A stretch of 64,000 bases of DNA from Photobacterium sp. SKA34 (GCF_000153325.1 NZ_CH724141.1:913850-977849), one strand, 5' to 3'. Numbered from the stretch's first letter, positions 8,025 to 17,967 are shown. The notes: generated by a model from the sequence alone, not told the origin. Numbers and translations are program-made.

Positions 8025-11000
8025 ATGAAAATTATTCGAGTATTTATATGGCTCGCAATGCTTATAAGTATTGTGAGTTGTAATGGTGGCAGTGAAGATA
8101 CGGTAGAACCTTACAGTGATAGCGAAGCTGTAGTCGTTGATTTTACACCTGAATTCACCGCATTTCGTATGGCTACTCCTTCCACAAAAAACGAACAAAT
8201 AGGAAAAAATGCTTCATCGCCAATCTTATTAGTGGGTACTTTACAAGCAACGAATACAGCTACGAATGCTGTCGATGAGTTCGATTGGAAAGCATATCTA
8301 CATCTCGATACTTTTAAAGTGGAATCTGAAACAACGGTTGGTCTAACACCGGGTAATTATGATCTCGTGCTTGATATTGAGCATGATGGACAAAAATATC
8401 ATGGTGAAGCGAACACCGATATTGTCGATGGCAACTCCCCTGTTGCAATGAATTTATCTCCTGTCCTAGGAAAACTTGATACTGACGTCTCTGTCAATCC
8501 TGAAATGGCTAAGCTCTTTTTTAAAGTCGATCCTAGCGAATTAAATTTATTAGGCTTAGGAACCCCTATTGTTGGTATTGGGCTTGATAATAATCAAGAA
8601 ATGAAGTTTTTAATCAACAAAAATTCAGCACAATCTGATCTTTTTTTTAATATCCAATTTGGTAGCTATTTAGTTGATATTAACTTCTACGATGATACTG
8701 AAAAAGTGGGTCATTTAGATATCCCCAATCAAGCATTAAATATTGATCAAAATACGACTGTTGTTAATTATGATGTGGTTCCATTGATGGGAGTCACCGT
8801 CATCACATTTAATGAGCAAGGTGATACTACTGATATCACCGTTAAAATTCCTAACTCGATCATTACCCATGTTCAGCAATTATCAGATCTTAATACTGAA
8901 CTTAAGCTATTAGATCCTAACAATATGATAGTGTTTGATGATCAAGTGATATTTACCCAAGATCCCAATGCGCCTGATAGTTACATTGCAACGCTACCAG
9001 TGAATTTGAATTTTGCTCAAACGCAGACCCATGGTTTATTTTTAACATTAAAATTTTTCGATACAGCGAATAATCCGACTGTCGCATTTGCGAGTTGTAC
9101 ATCTGAAAGTTTCCATTTAGAGCACAATGATAAAACATTAGGTTGCCAAGTTACATTTAACGATACGACGGTAGACGTTGTAACCGCTCTAAATGCGCAT
9201 TTTGTAGTGAATGTTTACGATGTAAACGGTAATCCAGTGAAAGATGCTCAAGTGTTTGTAGATGATGCTACAACCCCTATTGGTGTAACCGGAGAAGATC
9301 CGTTTACCAGTGAAGGTGCGGTTGTGTTTAATACATCAGTAGGAGAGCATGATATTAAGGCTAAAGCGATTGGTTATGTCGCTGAAAAAGTCGTTAATGC
9401 CACGCCTCTGAGTATCAATAATGTCGATTTATATTTGATGATCCCTGAATCACCACCAGCAGATGCGGTTGAGTCAAGAAATTATGATACGCGGGTATCT
9501 TTAACTGAAAATATCAATATTACACCTAGTACAGAGCAAACAAACCTTGCTAATGATTTGGTTGTAAAAATCCCTCCAGTTAAAATTGATTATGAAAAAC
9601 GTACAGGTGTCGCGCGGGTTATTTATAATCAGACGGGATATTTAACCGATGCCGATCCGTCTAAAACCACTGAGCAAGTGGTAATGGATTTTCTAGATGA
9701 TAATCGTCGTTTATTAAACTTATCGCCTAGCGATATTGCCAACGTAGAGCAGCAAGTTTATGAAACTGCAGCGACAGGAGCGAAGCGTTTTTATTTAAAG
9801 CAAAAACGTTACGGGCGTGATGTTTTTAATGCGCAACTACAAGTCAATGTAAACCGAGATGGGCGTATCTTAAGTGTAAATAACACGTTTTCACCTCATA
9901 TTGAACAGGTAATTATTAGTAAGCAATCCCCAACGATCAGTGTGAAACAAGCCATTGTTAAAGCTGCTGAAAAAGTAGGGATCAAGGTTCGCCACCAGCC
10001 AGCCATTGAAAATGAAGATCTTGGTGCCGATGATCAAGCAACAAAAGTTAATGCAGCCAGTGCTTCTAGAGAGCCGATTGAGGCTAAATTAGTATACATG
10101 CCAGTCAAAAATGATGAACTACGTTTAGCATGGTCATTCTTACTCTTTACTCATGATCAACGTCATGTCTATCAAATGATGGTTGATGCGACTACTGGGG
10201 AGGTTTTGGCTTATTTCGATCAAGTTGATGAACATAGCTATGAAGTGTTCCAATATCCTTTAGAGTCTCCGAATCAGGCAACACCAGTAAATGCACGCCA
10301 AGTTGAAGTTAATCCTGCTGCAAGTCCTGGTTCACCATGGGGGTGGCATGATATTAATGCCACCATTGGCAATGAATATACCATCATGCGCGGTAACAAT
10401 GTTCATGCGTATAACGACTCAAATAATTCAGGTTCACCAACAGGAGTCGAGCCAGATTGTTTGGCGGGTATAAGTTGTGTATTCCCACTTGATTTCACTC
10501 TACCACCACAAGATAACAGCGATGCGGCTATAGCAAACTTATTCCACTGGAATAACATTATTCACGATATCACCTATCTATATGGCTTTGATCAAGCTTC
10601 AGGTAATTTCCAAGTCAATCAATATGGAGCACCAGGCGCTGGTGGCGATGATGTTAAAGCGGAAGCGCAAGATGGTGGGGGAATGAATAATGCCAACTTC
10701 TGGACGCCTGCTGACGGTACACGCCCTAGAATGCAAATGTACCTATGGTCATATACCACCCCACAGCGTGATGGTGATTTTGATAATGCGATCATTGTCC
10801 ATGAGTATGCTCACGGTATTTCCAATCGTTTAGTGGGCGGTCCTGCTAATGTAAATTGTTTAAGCAATATACAACGACCTTCAGAAGGAATCAGTGATCT
10901 CTATGCTCTGATAATGACTCAACCAGCAGGCATGACAGGGGCTGATCCTCGTGCTATGGGGACCTATGTATTAGGGCAACCAACGTCAGGAGCCGGGATT

Positions 11001-12419
11001 CGTCCACAACGTTACAGTACTGATTCAACGATAAATAATTATACTTATGAAAGCATAACTTCGGGTATGTCAGTGCCTCATGGAGTAGGTTCTGTATGGG
11101 CACAGGCTGCATGGGAGGTTTACTGGGCATTAGTTGATGAACATGGCTTTGATATTGATCTGTATAACTCATTAGGGGGAAGCGGTAATCAACGAGCAAT
11201 GCTGTATTTCACTGAAGGGTTGAAGAATACCATTTGTTCACCAAGTTTTATTGATACTCGTGATGGTATTATTCAAGCAGCTATTGATAACTATTCAGGC
11301 GAAGATGTGTGTTTAATCTGGCGTACTTTTGCCGATTTTGGCTTAGGTGTTGATGCGATATCGCCAAGTAGTAATAGCTTAAATGTCACTAATGGTTTTG
11401 GTATTCCAAGTTCATGTGACGAAACCGCTGATGTTTGGGTTGAAGATACCCATTTTGATTATTTTGGTCCCGCACCTGATACTGGAAATGAGCCTGATGC
11501 CAATATGGTTGGAAAATCAATGTGGCGCAGTAAAGCAATTTGGAATCGCGTCGTTGCAGGTAGCCCAGGTCCTCACCAGAATCCTGAATTTGGCCAGAAA
11601 AATGAAATTTACGTAAATGTAAAAAATCGTGGTGCAGCAACGGCCTTTAATACCACTGTTGAAGTGTATTGGGCACATGCGTCTACTGGATTAACTTGGC
11701 CTGCGGATTGGACATTACTCGGTACAGATACCATAGGTACTTTACCTGTTGGTGCTGATGTAGAAGCGACAGTTGCATGGGAGCCACCATCAACAGGACA
11801 TTATTGTTTAGTCGCGCGTTTAATTAATCCACAAGATCCAATGAGTTTCCCTGAAACTTCAAGCATTAATTATAATACTCGCCAAAACAATAATATTGCA
11901 TGGCGAAACATGAATGTTGTGGATCTTATGCTTAATAAGCAAGTTGATGTTTCCTTTATTGCTCGTAGTTTGGCGAAAACAAGTAACCAGATCATGTTGC
12001 AAATTGGCGAAAGTGAACAGCAACGCTTTATAAGAGAAGGAGGAAAGATCCATATAAACTTATTTGAGTTTACTGGCAAAGATGAATGGGCTGAAATTCA
12101 TCAACTCCCACACATTATACGTGACTTACAGGCGCCAAACAGCACTGACAACGCGGCAAAAGTAAAATTACGTTTTAGTGCTGGGCCAATGCCAATTACC
12201 GATAGAGTCAGTGGGTTGTATCATATAGATGTGTTGCAATTAGATACGGACTCAGGAACGAATCAAAGAGTCGGTGGGGTTGCCTATGAGATTGTTACTC
12301 GTACTATGCTAACTGATTCTGATAATGATCAGAAACCAGATATCCAAGATGATGATGATGATAATGATCAAGTTCCAGATACACAGGATACCTATCCTTT
12401 AGATCCACAACGTCATTAA
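8025..12419 (+). CDS. Large M36 (fungalysin-type) zinc metalloprotease lipoprotein
   Basis: Predicted surface or secreted protease of 1464 residues. The ATG at 8025 is preceded by AGAGG at good spacing; an upstream in-frame TTG at 8019 is less likely. The N-terminus is a lipoprotein signal with lipobox IVSC and Cys19. After about 480 residues of beta-rich repeats comes an FTP/PepSY-type propeptide (about 500-740). The M36 catalytic domain has zinc motif HEYAH at about residues 926-930 and a downstream EGISD that should give the third ligand. The C-terminus has a CARDB-like adhesion domain and an Asp-rich thrombospondin type 3-like calcium tail. It is far longer than the usual 600-800 residues of the family because of the N-terminal extension. 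A strong terminator follows. Confidence 0.92.
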   Translation: MKIIRVFIWLAMLISIVSCNGGSEDTVEPYSDSEAVVVDFTPEFTAFRMATPSTKNEQIGKNASSPILLVGTLQATNTATNAVDEFDWKAYLHLDTFKVESETTVGLTPGNYDLVLDIEHDGQKYHGEANTDIVDGNSPVAMNLSPVLGKLDTDVSVNPEMAKLFFKVDPSELNLLGLGTPIVGIGLDNNQEMKFLINKNSAQSDLFFNIQFGSYLVDINFYDDTEKVGHLDIPNQALNIDQNTTVVNYDVVPLMGVTVITFNEQGDTTDITVKIPNSIITHVQQLSDLNTELKLLDPNNMIVFDDQVIFTQDPNAPDSYIATLPVNLNFAQTQTHGLFLTLKFFDTANNPTVAFASCTSESFHLEHNDKTLGCQVTFNDTTVDVVTALNAHFVVNVYDVNGNPVKDAQVFVDDATTPIGVTGEDPFTSEGAVVFNTSVGEHDIKAKAIGYVAEKVVNATPLSINNVDLYLMIPESPPADAVESRNYDTRVSLTENINITPSTEQTNLANDLVVKIPPVKIDYEKRTGVARVIYNQTGYLTDADPSKTTEQVVMDFLDDNRRLLNLSPSDIANVEQQVYETAATGAKRFYLKQKRYGRDVFNAQLQVNVNRDGRILSVNNTFSPHIEQVIISKQSPTISVKQAIVKAAEKVGIKVRHQPAIENEDLGADDQATKVNAASASREPIEAKLVYMPVKNDELRLAWSFLLFTHDQRHVYQMMVDATTGEVLAYFDQVDEHSYEVFQYPLESPNQATPVNARQVEVNPAASPGSPWGWHDINATIGNEYTIMRGNNVHAYNDSNNSGSPTGVEPDCLAGISCVFPLDFTLPPQDNSDAAIANLFHWNNIIHDITYLYGFDQASGNFQVNQYGAPGAGGDDVKAEAQDGGGMNNANFWTPADGTRPRMQMYLWSYTTPQRDGDFDNAIIVHEYAHGISNRLVGGPANVNCLSNIQRPSEGISDLYALIMTQPAGMTGADPRAMGTYVLGQPTSGAGIRPQRYSTDSTINNYTYESITSGMSVPHGVGSVWAQAAWEVYWALVDEHGFDIDLYNSLGGSGNQRAMLYFTEGLKNTICSPSFIDTRDGIIQAAIDNYSGEDVCLIWRTFADFGLGVDAISPSSNSLNVTNGFGIPSSCDETADVWVEDTHFDYFGPAPDTGNEPDANMVGKSMWRSKAIWNRVVAGSPGPHQNPEFGQKNEIYVNVKNRGAATAFNTTVEVYWAHASTGLTWPADWTLLGTDTIGTLPVGADVEATVAWEPPSTGHYCLVARLINPQDPMSFPETSSINYNTRQNNNIAWRNMNVVDLMLNKQVDVSFIARSLAKTSNQIMLQIGESEQQRFIREGGKIHINLFEFTGKDEWAEIHQLPHIIRDLQAPNSTDNAAKVKLRFSAGPMPITDRVSGLYHIDVLQLDTDSGTNQRVGGVAYEIVTRTMLTDSDNDQKPDIQDDDDDNDQVPDTQDTYPLDPQRH

Positions 12420-12434
12420 GATATTGGTAAGTAT

Positions 12435-12466
12435 AAAAAAGCCCTGCATCGAAGCAGGGCTTTTTA
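12435..12466. terminator. Bidirectional rho-independent terminator
   Basis: Perfect stem GCCCTGC / GCAGGGC with a six-base loop, A-run before and T-run after. It serves the protease gene on the + strand and the convergent gene ending at 12470 on the - strand. Confidence 0.92.
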
Positions 12467-12469
12467 TCT

Positions 12470-13579
12470 TTAAGAGTTTACGCCATAAATTCGCTGTCTT
12501 TCGAATCGATAGAATCCTCTTTTTTCTTCCTTTTCATAAGTTTCAGCGCTGCCACCAAAAAAATTTGTTCTGAGGGTTTTTAGTTTATGTTGTTGGTCAG
12601 CTTTAGAAACATCTCTTAGAAGCTGTTCTCTTTCCTTCATATATTTCATTCCAATATCCCAACGGGCACTTTTTTCAGCATCTTGTTCAGCTGCTAGTAC
12701 CACTTGATCTTCTGTAAAACCGATATCCCTTCTAGCATTAGCGATTTTTTCCACTCTTTCTTGCGCTGTTAATGTTTGCATTTCCTTTTGAACAGATTCC
12801 AAATTAAAAAAAACTTGTTCAATTATTGTTATTCTTTGCGTGCTTGATTCTTGGTTTGATAGTTCCAAGTTTTCAATGCTGTTTTTAATGATAAAAAGGC
12901 GATCCTCAAACTCTATATCTGTAGACTTATCCAGCAATGATATAGTTTTTACAACTAATGATTTCTTAGTATTTAAAGCTGTCGTGTTAGGATCCCAAAT
13001 TAATTCCGCATCTTCTTTAAAAACCTTATACCGTTCCTGCCATAATAATTTTTGGCTTTCAATCTCGTTGAGATTGTTGAGTAATGATAAATTTTCAAAG
13101 AACCATTTATTATAAATATCCATACTATTCATTAAGTTAAAAATATATTTTTCATACATTGGAAATGATAAACTTACAATTCTATTAAAAATTGCATTTC
13201 CATTAATATTAAATTTATTAATAACCTCTTGTTTGAAATCCCAAAGTTCAGATTGTACTTTTACATTTTTAATTAATGAACCTAACGATGATTTTAGGTT
13301 TTCTACTTGATAATTAATATACTTCACTTCTTCAACAGAAAATTTTGTTGTTTTATCTTTTGAATTTACTCGGTCGTAATTGAAATTGTTATTCTGATTA
13401 ACTGTAGAAATCTGAAAATCATCGTTACTATCTTTTTCTACTGATGGTGTAGATGAAAGAGGAAGAATCTCTTCATTTTTAGTTGTTTCAATATAAAGTG
13501 AAATTAAAACGGTAACACTAATAATTAATGACGATATAACTATCTTTTTTTTCACGATATATGTCCTATTTAAAGGCAT
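12470..13579 (-). CDS. Membrane-anchored helical protein, possibly lipase-foldase (Lif)-like
   Basis: The 369-residue protein has one N-terminal membrane anchor (about 10-28). A Ser/Asn/Lys-rich linker follows, then an almost entirely helical, charged body. The C-terminal third (about 275-369) has the segment ARRDIGFTEDQ, then EKSARWDIGMKYMKER, and ends FYRFERQRIYG. Membrane-anchored helical proteins that follow a lipolytic-enzyme gene are usually lipase-specific foldases. This gene follows a secreted SGNH hydrolase by 36 bp on the same strand. The canonical foldase motif (RxxFDY) is not obvious, so the foldase assignment is a hypothesis from architecture and context. Base composition is AT-rich, like its partner. 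It ends at a shared terminator. Confidence 0.4.
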   Translation of the reverse strand: MPLNRTYIVKKKIVISSLIISVTVLISLYIETTKNEEILPLSSTPSVEKDSNDDFQISTVNQNNNFNYDRVNSKDKTTKFSVEEVKYINYQVENLKSSLGSLIKNVKVQSELWDFKQEVINKFNINGNAIFNRIVSLSFPMYEKYIFNLMNSMDIYNKWFFENLSLLNNLNEIESQKLLWQERYKVFKEDAELIWDPNTTALNTKKSLVVKTISLLDKSTDIEFEDRLFIIKNSIENLELSNQESSTQRITIIEQVFFNLESVQKEMQTLTAQERVEKIANARRDIGFTEDQVVLAAEQDAEKSARWDIGMKYMKEREQLLRDVSKADQQHKLKTLRTNFFGGSAETYEKEEKRGFYRFERQRIYGVNS

Positions 13580-13615
13580 GAAGATAGCCTAACATCATGC
13601 CTTAATTCTTAGTAT

Positions 13616-14326
13616 TTAAATGAGATCTTTTAATACTGGCCAAATTAGATTTGAAATTTTCAATGAGCCGCTAGTGTTAGGGTGTATATTATCTGAAAGA
13701 ATATCGTCAGGAGTTATTGAATTTCGAGGATCAATAAAATGACATTGAGTAGAGGCCGTATCAGTACATGCTCTTTCTAGGTTTACCATTCCATAATCAA
13801 TTGATTTTTTAAGGTTAGTGAGATCTCCTTTAGTATGGTAGTAACCTAAATACACGATATTATCGGTTCCATTTGAGCCTAGATTATTCATAAAATCGAC
13901 AATTTCAACATAGAGATTATCTGAGATTCTCTTACAGCGTTTTGTTGGTTCAGGTCTCCACCAATACGTTTTACAGCCATAAAGATCACCGAGTATTGCT
14001 GGAATTAAAATATCATTACCGCCTCCGTCCATTAAAACGGTTTTAATTTTAGTAGAAGGAGTATCTTTTTGTGCTTGCTCAAATTGTTTAGTTACAGGCT
14101 TAACAAGTATACCACTAGAGAATTTTGCACCGCTTAGAGCATAATCTCGAAACTCTTGATTGGCTTTATATTCAAGGTCATCTAGTATCTCACCCGATAA
14201 TGCAAATATTGAGTCTCCTATCAGTAATATATCATCTCGTTTATTATCATTTAAATTATTAGCATTAGAATGTGTACTAAATAAAAGTAAAGTTGCCAAT
14301 GAAATTGATAAGTTGAATTTTTTCAT
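13616..14326 (-). CDS. Secreted SGNH/GDSL-family hydrolase
   Basis: Predicted periplasmic or secreted esterase/lipase of 236 residues. It has a signal peptide (about 1-22, ending HSNA), block I with the nucleophile in IGDSIF (Ser about 39), a glycine in block II (ALSGAKF), block III GGGND, and block V with DNIHP supplying the catalytic Asp and His. All four SGNH residues are therefore present. Four cysteines in the second half could form disulfides, consistent with export. It is the first gene of a probable two-gene operon whose second gene encodes a membrane-anchored helical protein. Substrate is unknown. Confidence 0.85.
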   Translation of the reverse strand: MKKFNLSISLATLLLFSTHSNANNLNDNKRDDILLIGDSIFALSGEILDDLEYKANQEFRDYALSGAKFSSGILVKPVTKQFEQAQKDTPSTKIKTVLMDGGGNDILIPAILGDLYGCKTYWWRPEPTKRCKRISDNLYVEIVDFMNNLGSNGTDNIVYLGYYHTKGDLTNLKKSIDYGMVNLERACTDTASTQCHFIDPRNSITPDDILSDNIHPNTSGSLKISNLIWPVLKDLI

Positions 14327-14644
14327 TTAATTCATCCCTTGATTTATAATTTTTCAAAAATTTAAACATCCGTATGAATACTTTATTAAGTTAGTACAAA
14401 ATATGATAATTACAAAAGCACAGTTACTTAAACAATTGCTATTTTCCGTGTAGACATCGTTTTTTTATTTAAGTAACTGAAAAGTTTTGCTTTTTATAAA
14501 AGGTGTGTTTTTGGATTAAAATCACGTTTTTTATATTTTAAATGTGATGGTTATTTATTAATAAGGCTGAATTAATATAGATGTCCTTTTAATAAAGTAT
14601 ATTTTTATGGAAAAGGTACTTAATTGAAATCATATTAATTATGA
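14327..14644. other. Intergenic region, no gene seen
   Basis: AT-rich gap of 318 bp between the SGNH hydrolase start and the end of the AraC gene. It should hold the promoter of the hydrolase operon. No clear operator, terminator or small gene was found. Confidence 0.4.
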
Positions 14645-15433
14645 TTATTTTTCTGTACCTAGACGTTGACGATATTGATCGGGTGTACTGCCTGACTGTT
14701 TTTTGAATGCGGTTATAAATGGTGATGCTTGATGATAGCCAAGAGTAAATGCTATTTCTTTCACAGATAACCCACTACGAAGCAAATGTAGTGAATAGAT
14801 AAATTTACGGCGTTGACGCCATTCTGTAAAACTCATGCCTAGTTTGTCTTTAAAGTGACGCGCTAAGGTACGTTCTGTCGTGTGCAGCTGTTTTGCCCAT
14901 TCAGCTAATGTTGTGTTGTTGGTAGGGTTTTTCTCAAGTTCAATTAGCATTGATTGAAGTAACTTGTCCTCAGTCGTGGGTAGATATTGCTCGTGTTCTT
15001 TACTCATCAATACTTGATCAAATAAAACTTTAACGAGGCGTTTGTCTTGTGGAGTTTCAGGAATGACGATACGACGCTCGCGTAGGTCATTAACCATGGC
15101 TTGCATTAAAGGGCTAACCTCTAATAAACATGAATAGTCAGGAAGAGCATCAGCTAGGGGCTTAGTGATGTTCATCGAACAATAATTTAAGCTACGACGA
15201 ATGTAGCTCTGATGTTCGATCGCTGGTGGTACCCATAATGCGTATTGAGGTGGGGCGAGAAAATGTTTAGTTTCTGCTTTTAATTCAATGATCCCCCCAC
15301 TGATCAGTTGCAATTGTCCCCACGGGTGAGCATGTTTCATCGTTCCGGTATTAGGCAGAAAAATCGTATGGCCAAAAAAGATATCACTGGGTGGATTATT
15401 ATCATCAAATAAAGGTTGGTATACGTTTTTCAT
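14645..15433 (-). CDS. AraC-family transcriptional regulator with N-terminal cupin
   Basis: A 262-residue one-component regulator. Residues about 20-95 form a cupin-type sensor (GTMKHAHPWGQLQLISGG, then APPQYALWVPP). The C-terminal 100 residues form the double helix-turn-helix (TTERTLARHFKDKLGMSF and VKEIAFTLGYHQASPFITAFKK). The organisation matches the NimR/YdeO-like subgroup that often controls an adjacent exporter. No exporter is adjacent here; the neighbour is a lipoprotein gene on the same strand. The target and ligand cannot be told from sequence. Confidence 0.93.
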   Translation of the reverse strand: MKNVYQPLFDDNNPPSDIFFGHTIFLPNTGTMKHAHPWGQLQLISGGIIELKAETKHFLAPPQYALWVPPAIEHQSYIRRSLNYCSMNITKPLADALPDYSCLLEVSPLMQAMVNDLRERRIVIPETPQDKRLVKVLFDQVLMSKEHEQYLPTTEDKLLQSMLIELEKNPTNNTTLAEWAKQLHTTERTLARHFKDKLGMSFTEWRQRRKFIYSLHLLRSGLSVKEIAFTLGYHQASPFITAFKKQSGSTPDQYRQRLGTEK

Positions 15434-15507
15434 TTACTATTACTGTTAAACAACTAATGATCTAAGTATACGCAGATTTAAAGGCGTTTATCTATTACAG
15501 CTTAAAC

Positions 15508-16131
15508 CTATTGATACCAATCAATATCACATACTTCTAACGCCTTTAGAAAATCAGTATTCAGCGGGTAGCGGCCATTCGTCGCACCATGCTTGTCTGT
15601 CGGCATGATACGATAATCTAAAAATTTACCAGTGAGCATTTGTGTAAATATTTTTTTAGCAACTTCACCAGATGCGACGGTATAAGGTGACGTTGATGTT
15701 AAAGCTTTCGCTGTTGCTGTTGTAAAGCTTAGTTGTAGCTCGGCAAGTTTTAACTTATTTGAATTATTAATATGACGACCATAACCAACCAAGGCTTGTG
15801 GAGAAATATCCATTTGCGGTTGAAGGTAATAGTTCATGTCTTCTTGTTTAATAAAAAAGCCATATTGATTATCAATGCGTATCTGTATGTCTCCAACAGG
15901 AATTGGGTTTTCATCTGGACTATGCATACCGATACGAATTTGATTGTCGGTCATATCAATCATGGGGTAAAAGCTACCGTGTGTTTGTATCGGAGATAAT
16001 GCACGAACACGACAAGTTTCTTTACCTGTGAGTTCATCTTTAAGTGTGATTGCTTCCCATTGTGCAGGGTAGAGTGCAACACAACCAGAACAAAATAAAA
16101 CAATAAAAAGAGGAATGATGTTGAACGGCAT
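15508..16131 (-). CDS. Putative lipoprotein of unknown function
   Basis: I place the start at 16131 (MPFNIIPLF), which is preceded by AAGGA at good distance; an upstream ATG would add 22 unlikely residues. The 207-residue product begins with a hydrophobic signal ending in a lipobox-like FCSGC (Cys17), so it is probably a lipoprotein. The rest is a beta-rich soluble domain with no motif I recognise. It mentions no catalytic signature. It lies upstream of the AraC gene on the same strand with 74 bp between them, so co-transcription is possible. Function unknown. Confidence 0.7.
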   Translation of the reverse strand: MPFNIIPLFIVLFCSGCVALYPAQWEAITLKDELTGKETCRVRALSPIQTHGSFYPMIDMTDNQIRIGMHSPDENPIPVGDIQIRIDNQYGFFIKQEDMNYYLQPQMDISPQALVGYGRHINNSNKLKLAELQLSFTTATAKALTSTSPYTVASGEVAKKIFTQMLTGKFLDYRIMPTDKHGATNGRYPLNTDFLKALEVCDIDWYQ

Positions 16132-16355
16132 ATAACATCCTTGTGAATATTGATGACACATTGAAGCGTTATAACTTGTTTTAGTATAAGCAAGCATTAA
16201 GTATCGTGTTGAAGTTGAATGAAAAGAAAACGACTTTAGACGCTACATTGGCGGAAAAATGAACGTGAAAAAGTATAAGAAATAGTTGGATTGTTATCTC
16301 TCGTAACAATCTGAACATTTGTTAATCGAGTGGGTGTTTTTTCTAAAAAATAGAC

Positions 16356-16384
16356 TTTACAGGCTTTCGAACTGTCGGTAATAT
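16356..16384 (+). promoter_or_regulatory. Sigma-70 promoter of tRNA array 1
   Basis: TTTACA, 17 bp, TAATAT, followed by a GC-rich discriminator (CGCCGCAC) of the kind found on stringently controlled stable-RNA promoters. The same -35, the same spacing and a near-identical discriminator precede arrays 2 and 3. Confidence 0.85.
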
Positions 16385-16397
16385 TCGCCGCACTTAC

Positions 16398-16488
16398 GGA
16401 GAGATGGCTGAGTGGTTGAAAGCACCGGTCTTGAAAACCGGCATACGTTTATAGCGTATCTAGGGTTCAAATCCCTATCTCTCCGCCA
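16398..16488 (+). tRNA. tRNA-Ser (UGA), array 1
   Basis: 91-nt class II tRNA with long variable arm, anticodon TGA in CTTGAAA, encoded CCA. First gene of a five-tRNA transcript. Confidence 0.96.
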
Positions 16489-16529
16489 TATTCTAGAGAT
16501 TCGATGTTATCGGGTTTCGTTAAAGAATT

Positions 16530-16606
16530 GGAGCGGTAGTTCAGTTGGTTAGAATACCGGCCTGTCACGCCGGGGGTCGCGGGTTCGAGTCCCGTCCGCT
16601 CCGCCA
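16530..16606 (+). tRNA. tRNA-Asp (GUC), array 1
   Basis: 77-nt cloverleaf, anticodon GTC in CTGTCAC, acceptor GGAGCGG/CCGCTCC, discriminator G and encoded CCA. Confidence 0.96.
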
Positions 16607-16614
16607 ACATTTTG

Positions 16615-16634
16615 ATTTAACGCGTGCGTTAAAT
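16615..16634. repeat. Inter-tRNA hairpin
   Basis: ATTTAACGC / GCGTTAAAT around a GT centre, between tRNA-Asp and tRNA-Thr. It is conserved in array 2 and absent with tRNA-Asp from array 3. It may guide processing of the polycistronic transcript. Confidence 0.6.
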
Positions 16635-16649
16635 AGACGAAATTTTAGT

Positions 16650-16725
<76 letters not shown>

Positions 16726-16734
16726 TTAAATTTC

Positions 16735-16819
16735 GGTGGGGTTCCCGAGTGGCCAAAGGGAGCAGATTGTAAATCTGCCGGCACTGCCTTCGAAGGTTCG
16801 AATCCTTCCCCCACCACCA
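16735..16819 (+). tRNA. tRNA-Tyr (GUA), array 1
   Basis: 85-nt class II tRNA, anticodon GTA in TTGTAAA, acceptor GGTGGGG/CCCCACC, encoded CCA. Confidence 0.96.
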
Positions 16820-16826
16820 TTACAAT

Positions 16827-16902
16827 TCCTCCTTAGTTCAGTTGGTAGAACGGCGGACTGTTAATCCGTATGTCGCTGGTTCAAGTCCAGCAGGAGGAGC
16901 CA
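16827..16902 (+). tRNA. tRNA-Asn (GUU), array 1
   Basis: 76-nt cloverleaf, anticodon GTT in CTGTTAA, acceptor TCCTCCT/AGGAGGA, encoded CCA. Last tRNA before the terminator. Confidence 0.96.
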
Positions 16903-16905
16903 AAT

Positions 16906-16938
16906 AAAAAAAGCCCGCAAGAAATTGCGGGCTTTTTT
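16906..16938 (+). terminator. Terminator of tRNA array 1
   Basis: Stem GCCCGCAA / TTGCGGGC, loop GAAA, then six T. Identical to the array 2 terminator. It also has an A-run before it, so it can serve the convergent gene ending at 16981. Confidence 0.93.
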
Positions 16939-16980
16939 ACGTCATAAGATATTGTTTATATCCATTTTTCTTTTGATTTT

Positions 16981-17874
16981 CTAAGTCAGCTGTTTGTATT
17001 GTCTCAATTGGATACTTGGCTTCTTGGTCACTAAGTAAACAGCACTGGCTGCTAAAATAAAACCTGTTACTCCTTTCCAATCTAAAGATTCACCAAATAT
17101 TAGCCAAGCTTGAATAGCTGTAACAGGAGGAACTAAATAAAATAGAGAAGCAACCGAGGATGAGGCACTTTTATTTACTATATAAAGAAGTAAAAGTAAT
17201 GCGATACATGAGAGACAAAGCACTAACCACGCTAATGTTAGAATAAATTCGGTTGTCCATTGAACTTCCATCGTTTCAAAGTTGAAAGCTACAGGAAAAA
17301 ATAACGTTAAGGCAGCTAAGTATTGGACGCATGCTCCTCCAATCATATCGATATTCTGACAATATTTTTTTTGGTAAAGTGTGCCCAAAGTAATACCCAA
17401 TAATGCACAAAAACTGAAAAAATACGCACTCGTTTTATGCAACTCTGATTGCCATTCAATTTTCCCCATCAACACCATAGCGATGCCAATGAAACCGATG
17501 ATCAGACCAACCCATTGAGATAGCCTAAATTTTTCTTGAGTAGATAATAAGAGAATCATCGCTGTTAATATCGGCTGAAATCCTACAAGTAATGAGCTTA
17601 ACCCTGTTGGCATTCCTTGACTGATCGCGTAATAGCTCCCACCAAGGTAAAAACCATGGATTAACAGCCCAGAAATAAAGCTGTGAAAAAAGTTCATACC
17701 TTTTGGTATACGCTTATTAAGCACTACTGAGATAATTAGAAATAACAATATGTTTAAAGCCATACGGATTGAGAGTAGTGTGGCTGGCTCTGCATAGTTT
17801 AATCCTAATCGTGCTCCGATGAACCCAGATGCCCAGAGAATAACAAATACAAAAGGGATAGCCTTAATTAGCAT
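16981..17874 (-). CDS. EamA-family (DMT superfamily) exporter
   Basis: A 297-residue inner-membrane protein with ten hydrophobic segments and the two EamA repeats of the drug/metabolite transporter superfamily. It begins IPFVFVILWASGFIGARLG, a typical first helix, and closes with GVTGFILAASAVYL. It is divergent from a MocR/PdxR-type regulator with about 93 bp between the starts. That arrangement usually means the regulator controls the transporter, often for an amine, amino acid or vitamin B6-related compound. The gene pair sits between two duplicated tRNA arrays. Substrate is unknown. Confidence 0.92.
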   Translation of the reverse strand: MLIKAIPFVFVILWASGFIGARLGLNYAEPATLLSIRMALNILLFLIISVVLNKRIPKGMNFFHSFISGLLIHGFYLGGSYYAISQGMPTGLSSLLVGFQPILTAMILLLSTQEKFRLSQWVGLIIGFIGIAMVLMGKIEWQSELHKTSAYFFSFCALLGITLGTLYQKKYCQNIDMIGGACVQYLAALTLFFPVAFNFETMEVQWTTEFILTLAWLVLCLSCIALLLLLYIVNKSASSSVASLFYLVPPVTAIQAWLIFGESLDWKGVTGFILAASAVYLVTKKPSIQLRQYKQLT

Positions 17875-17967
17875 AATAAATCCTTGTGATGTAACTCGTG
17901 TTACTTTTGAATAGAATTAATATACTTAGGTGCAGATATTTAAAAAGTCACAGAGTTGAATGTTTTT

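Noticed and set aside
9214..9226. TTTACGATGTAAA inside the M36 protease gene as a parS2 site
   Set aside because: One mismatch in an invariant arm position and it lies within coding sequence; likely chance.
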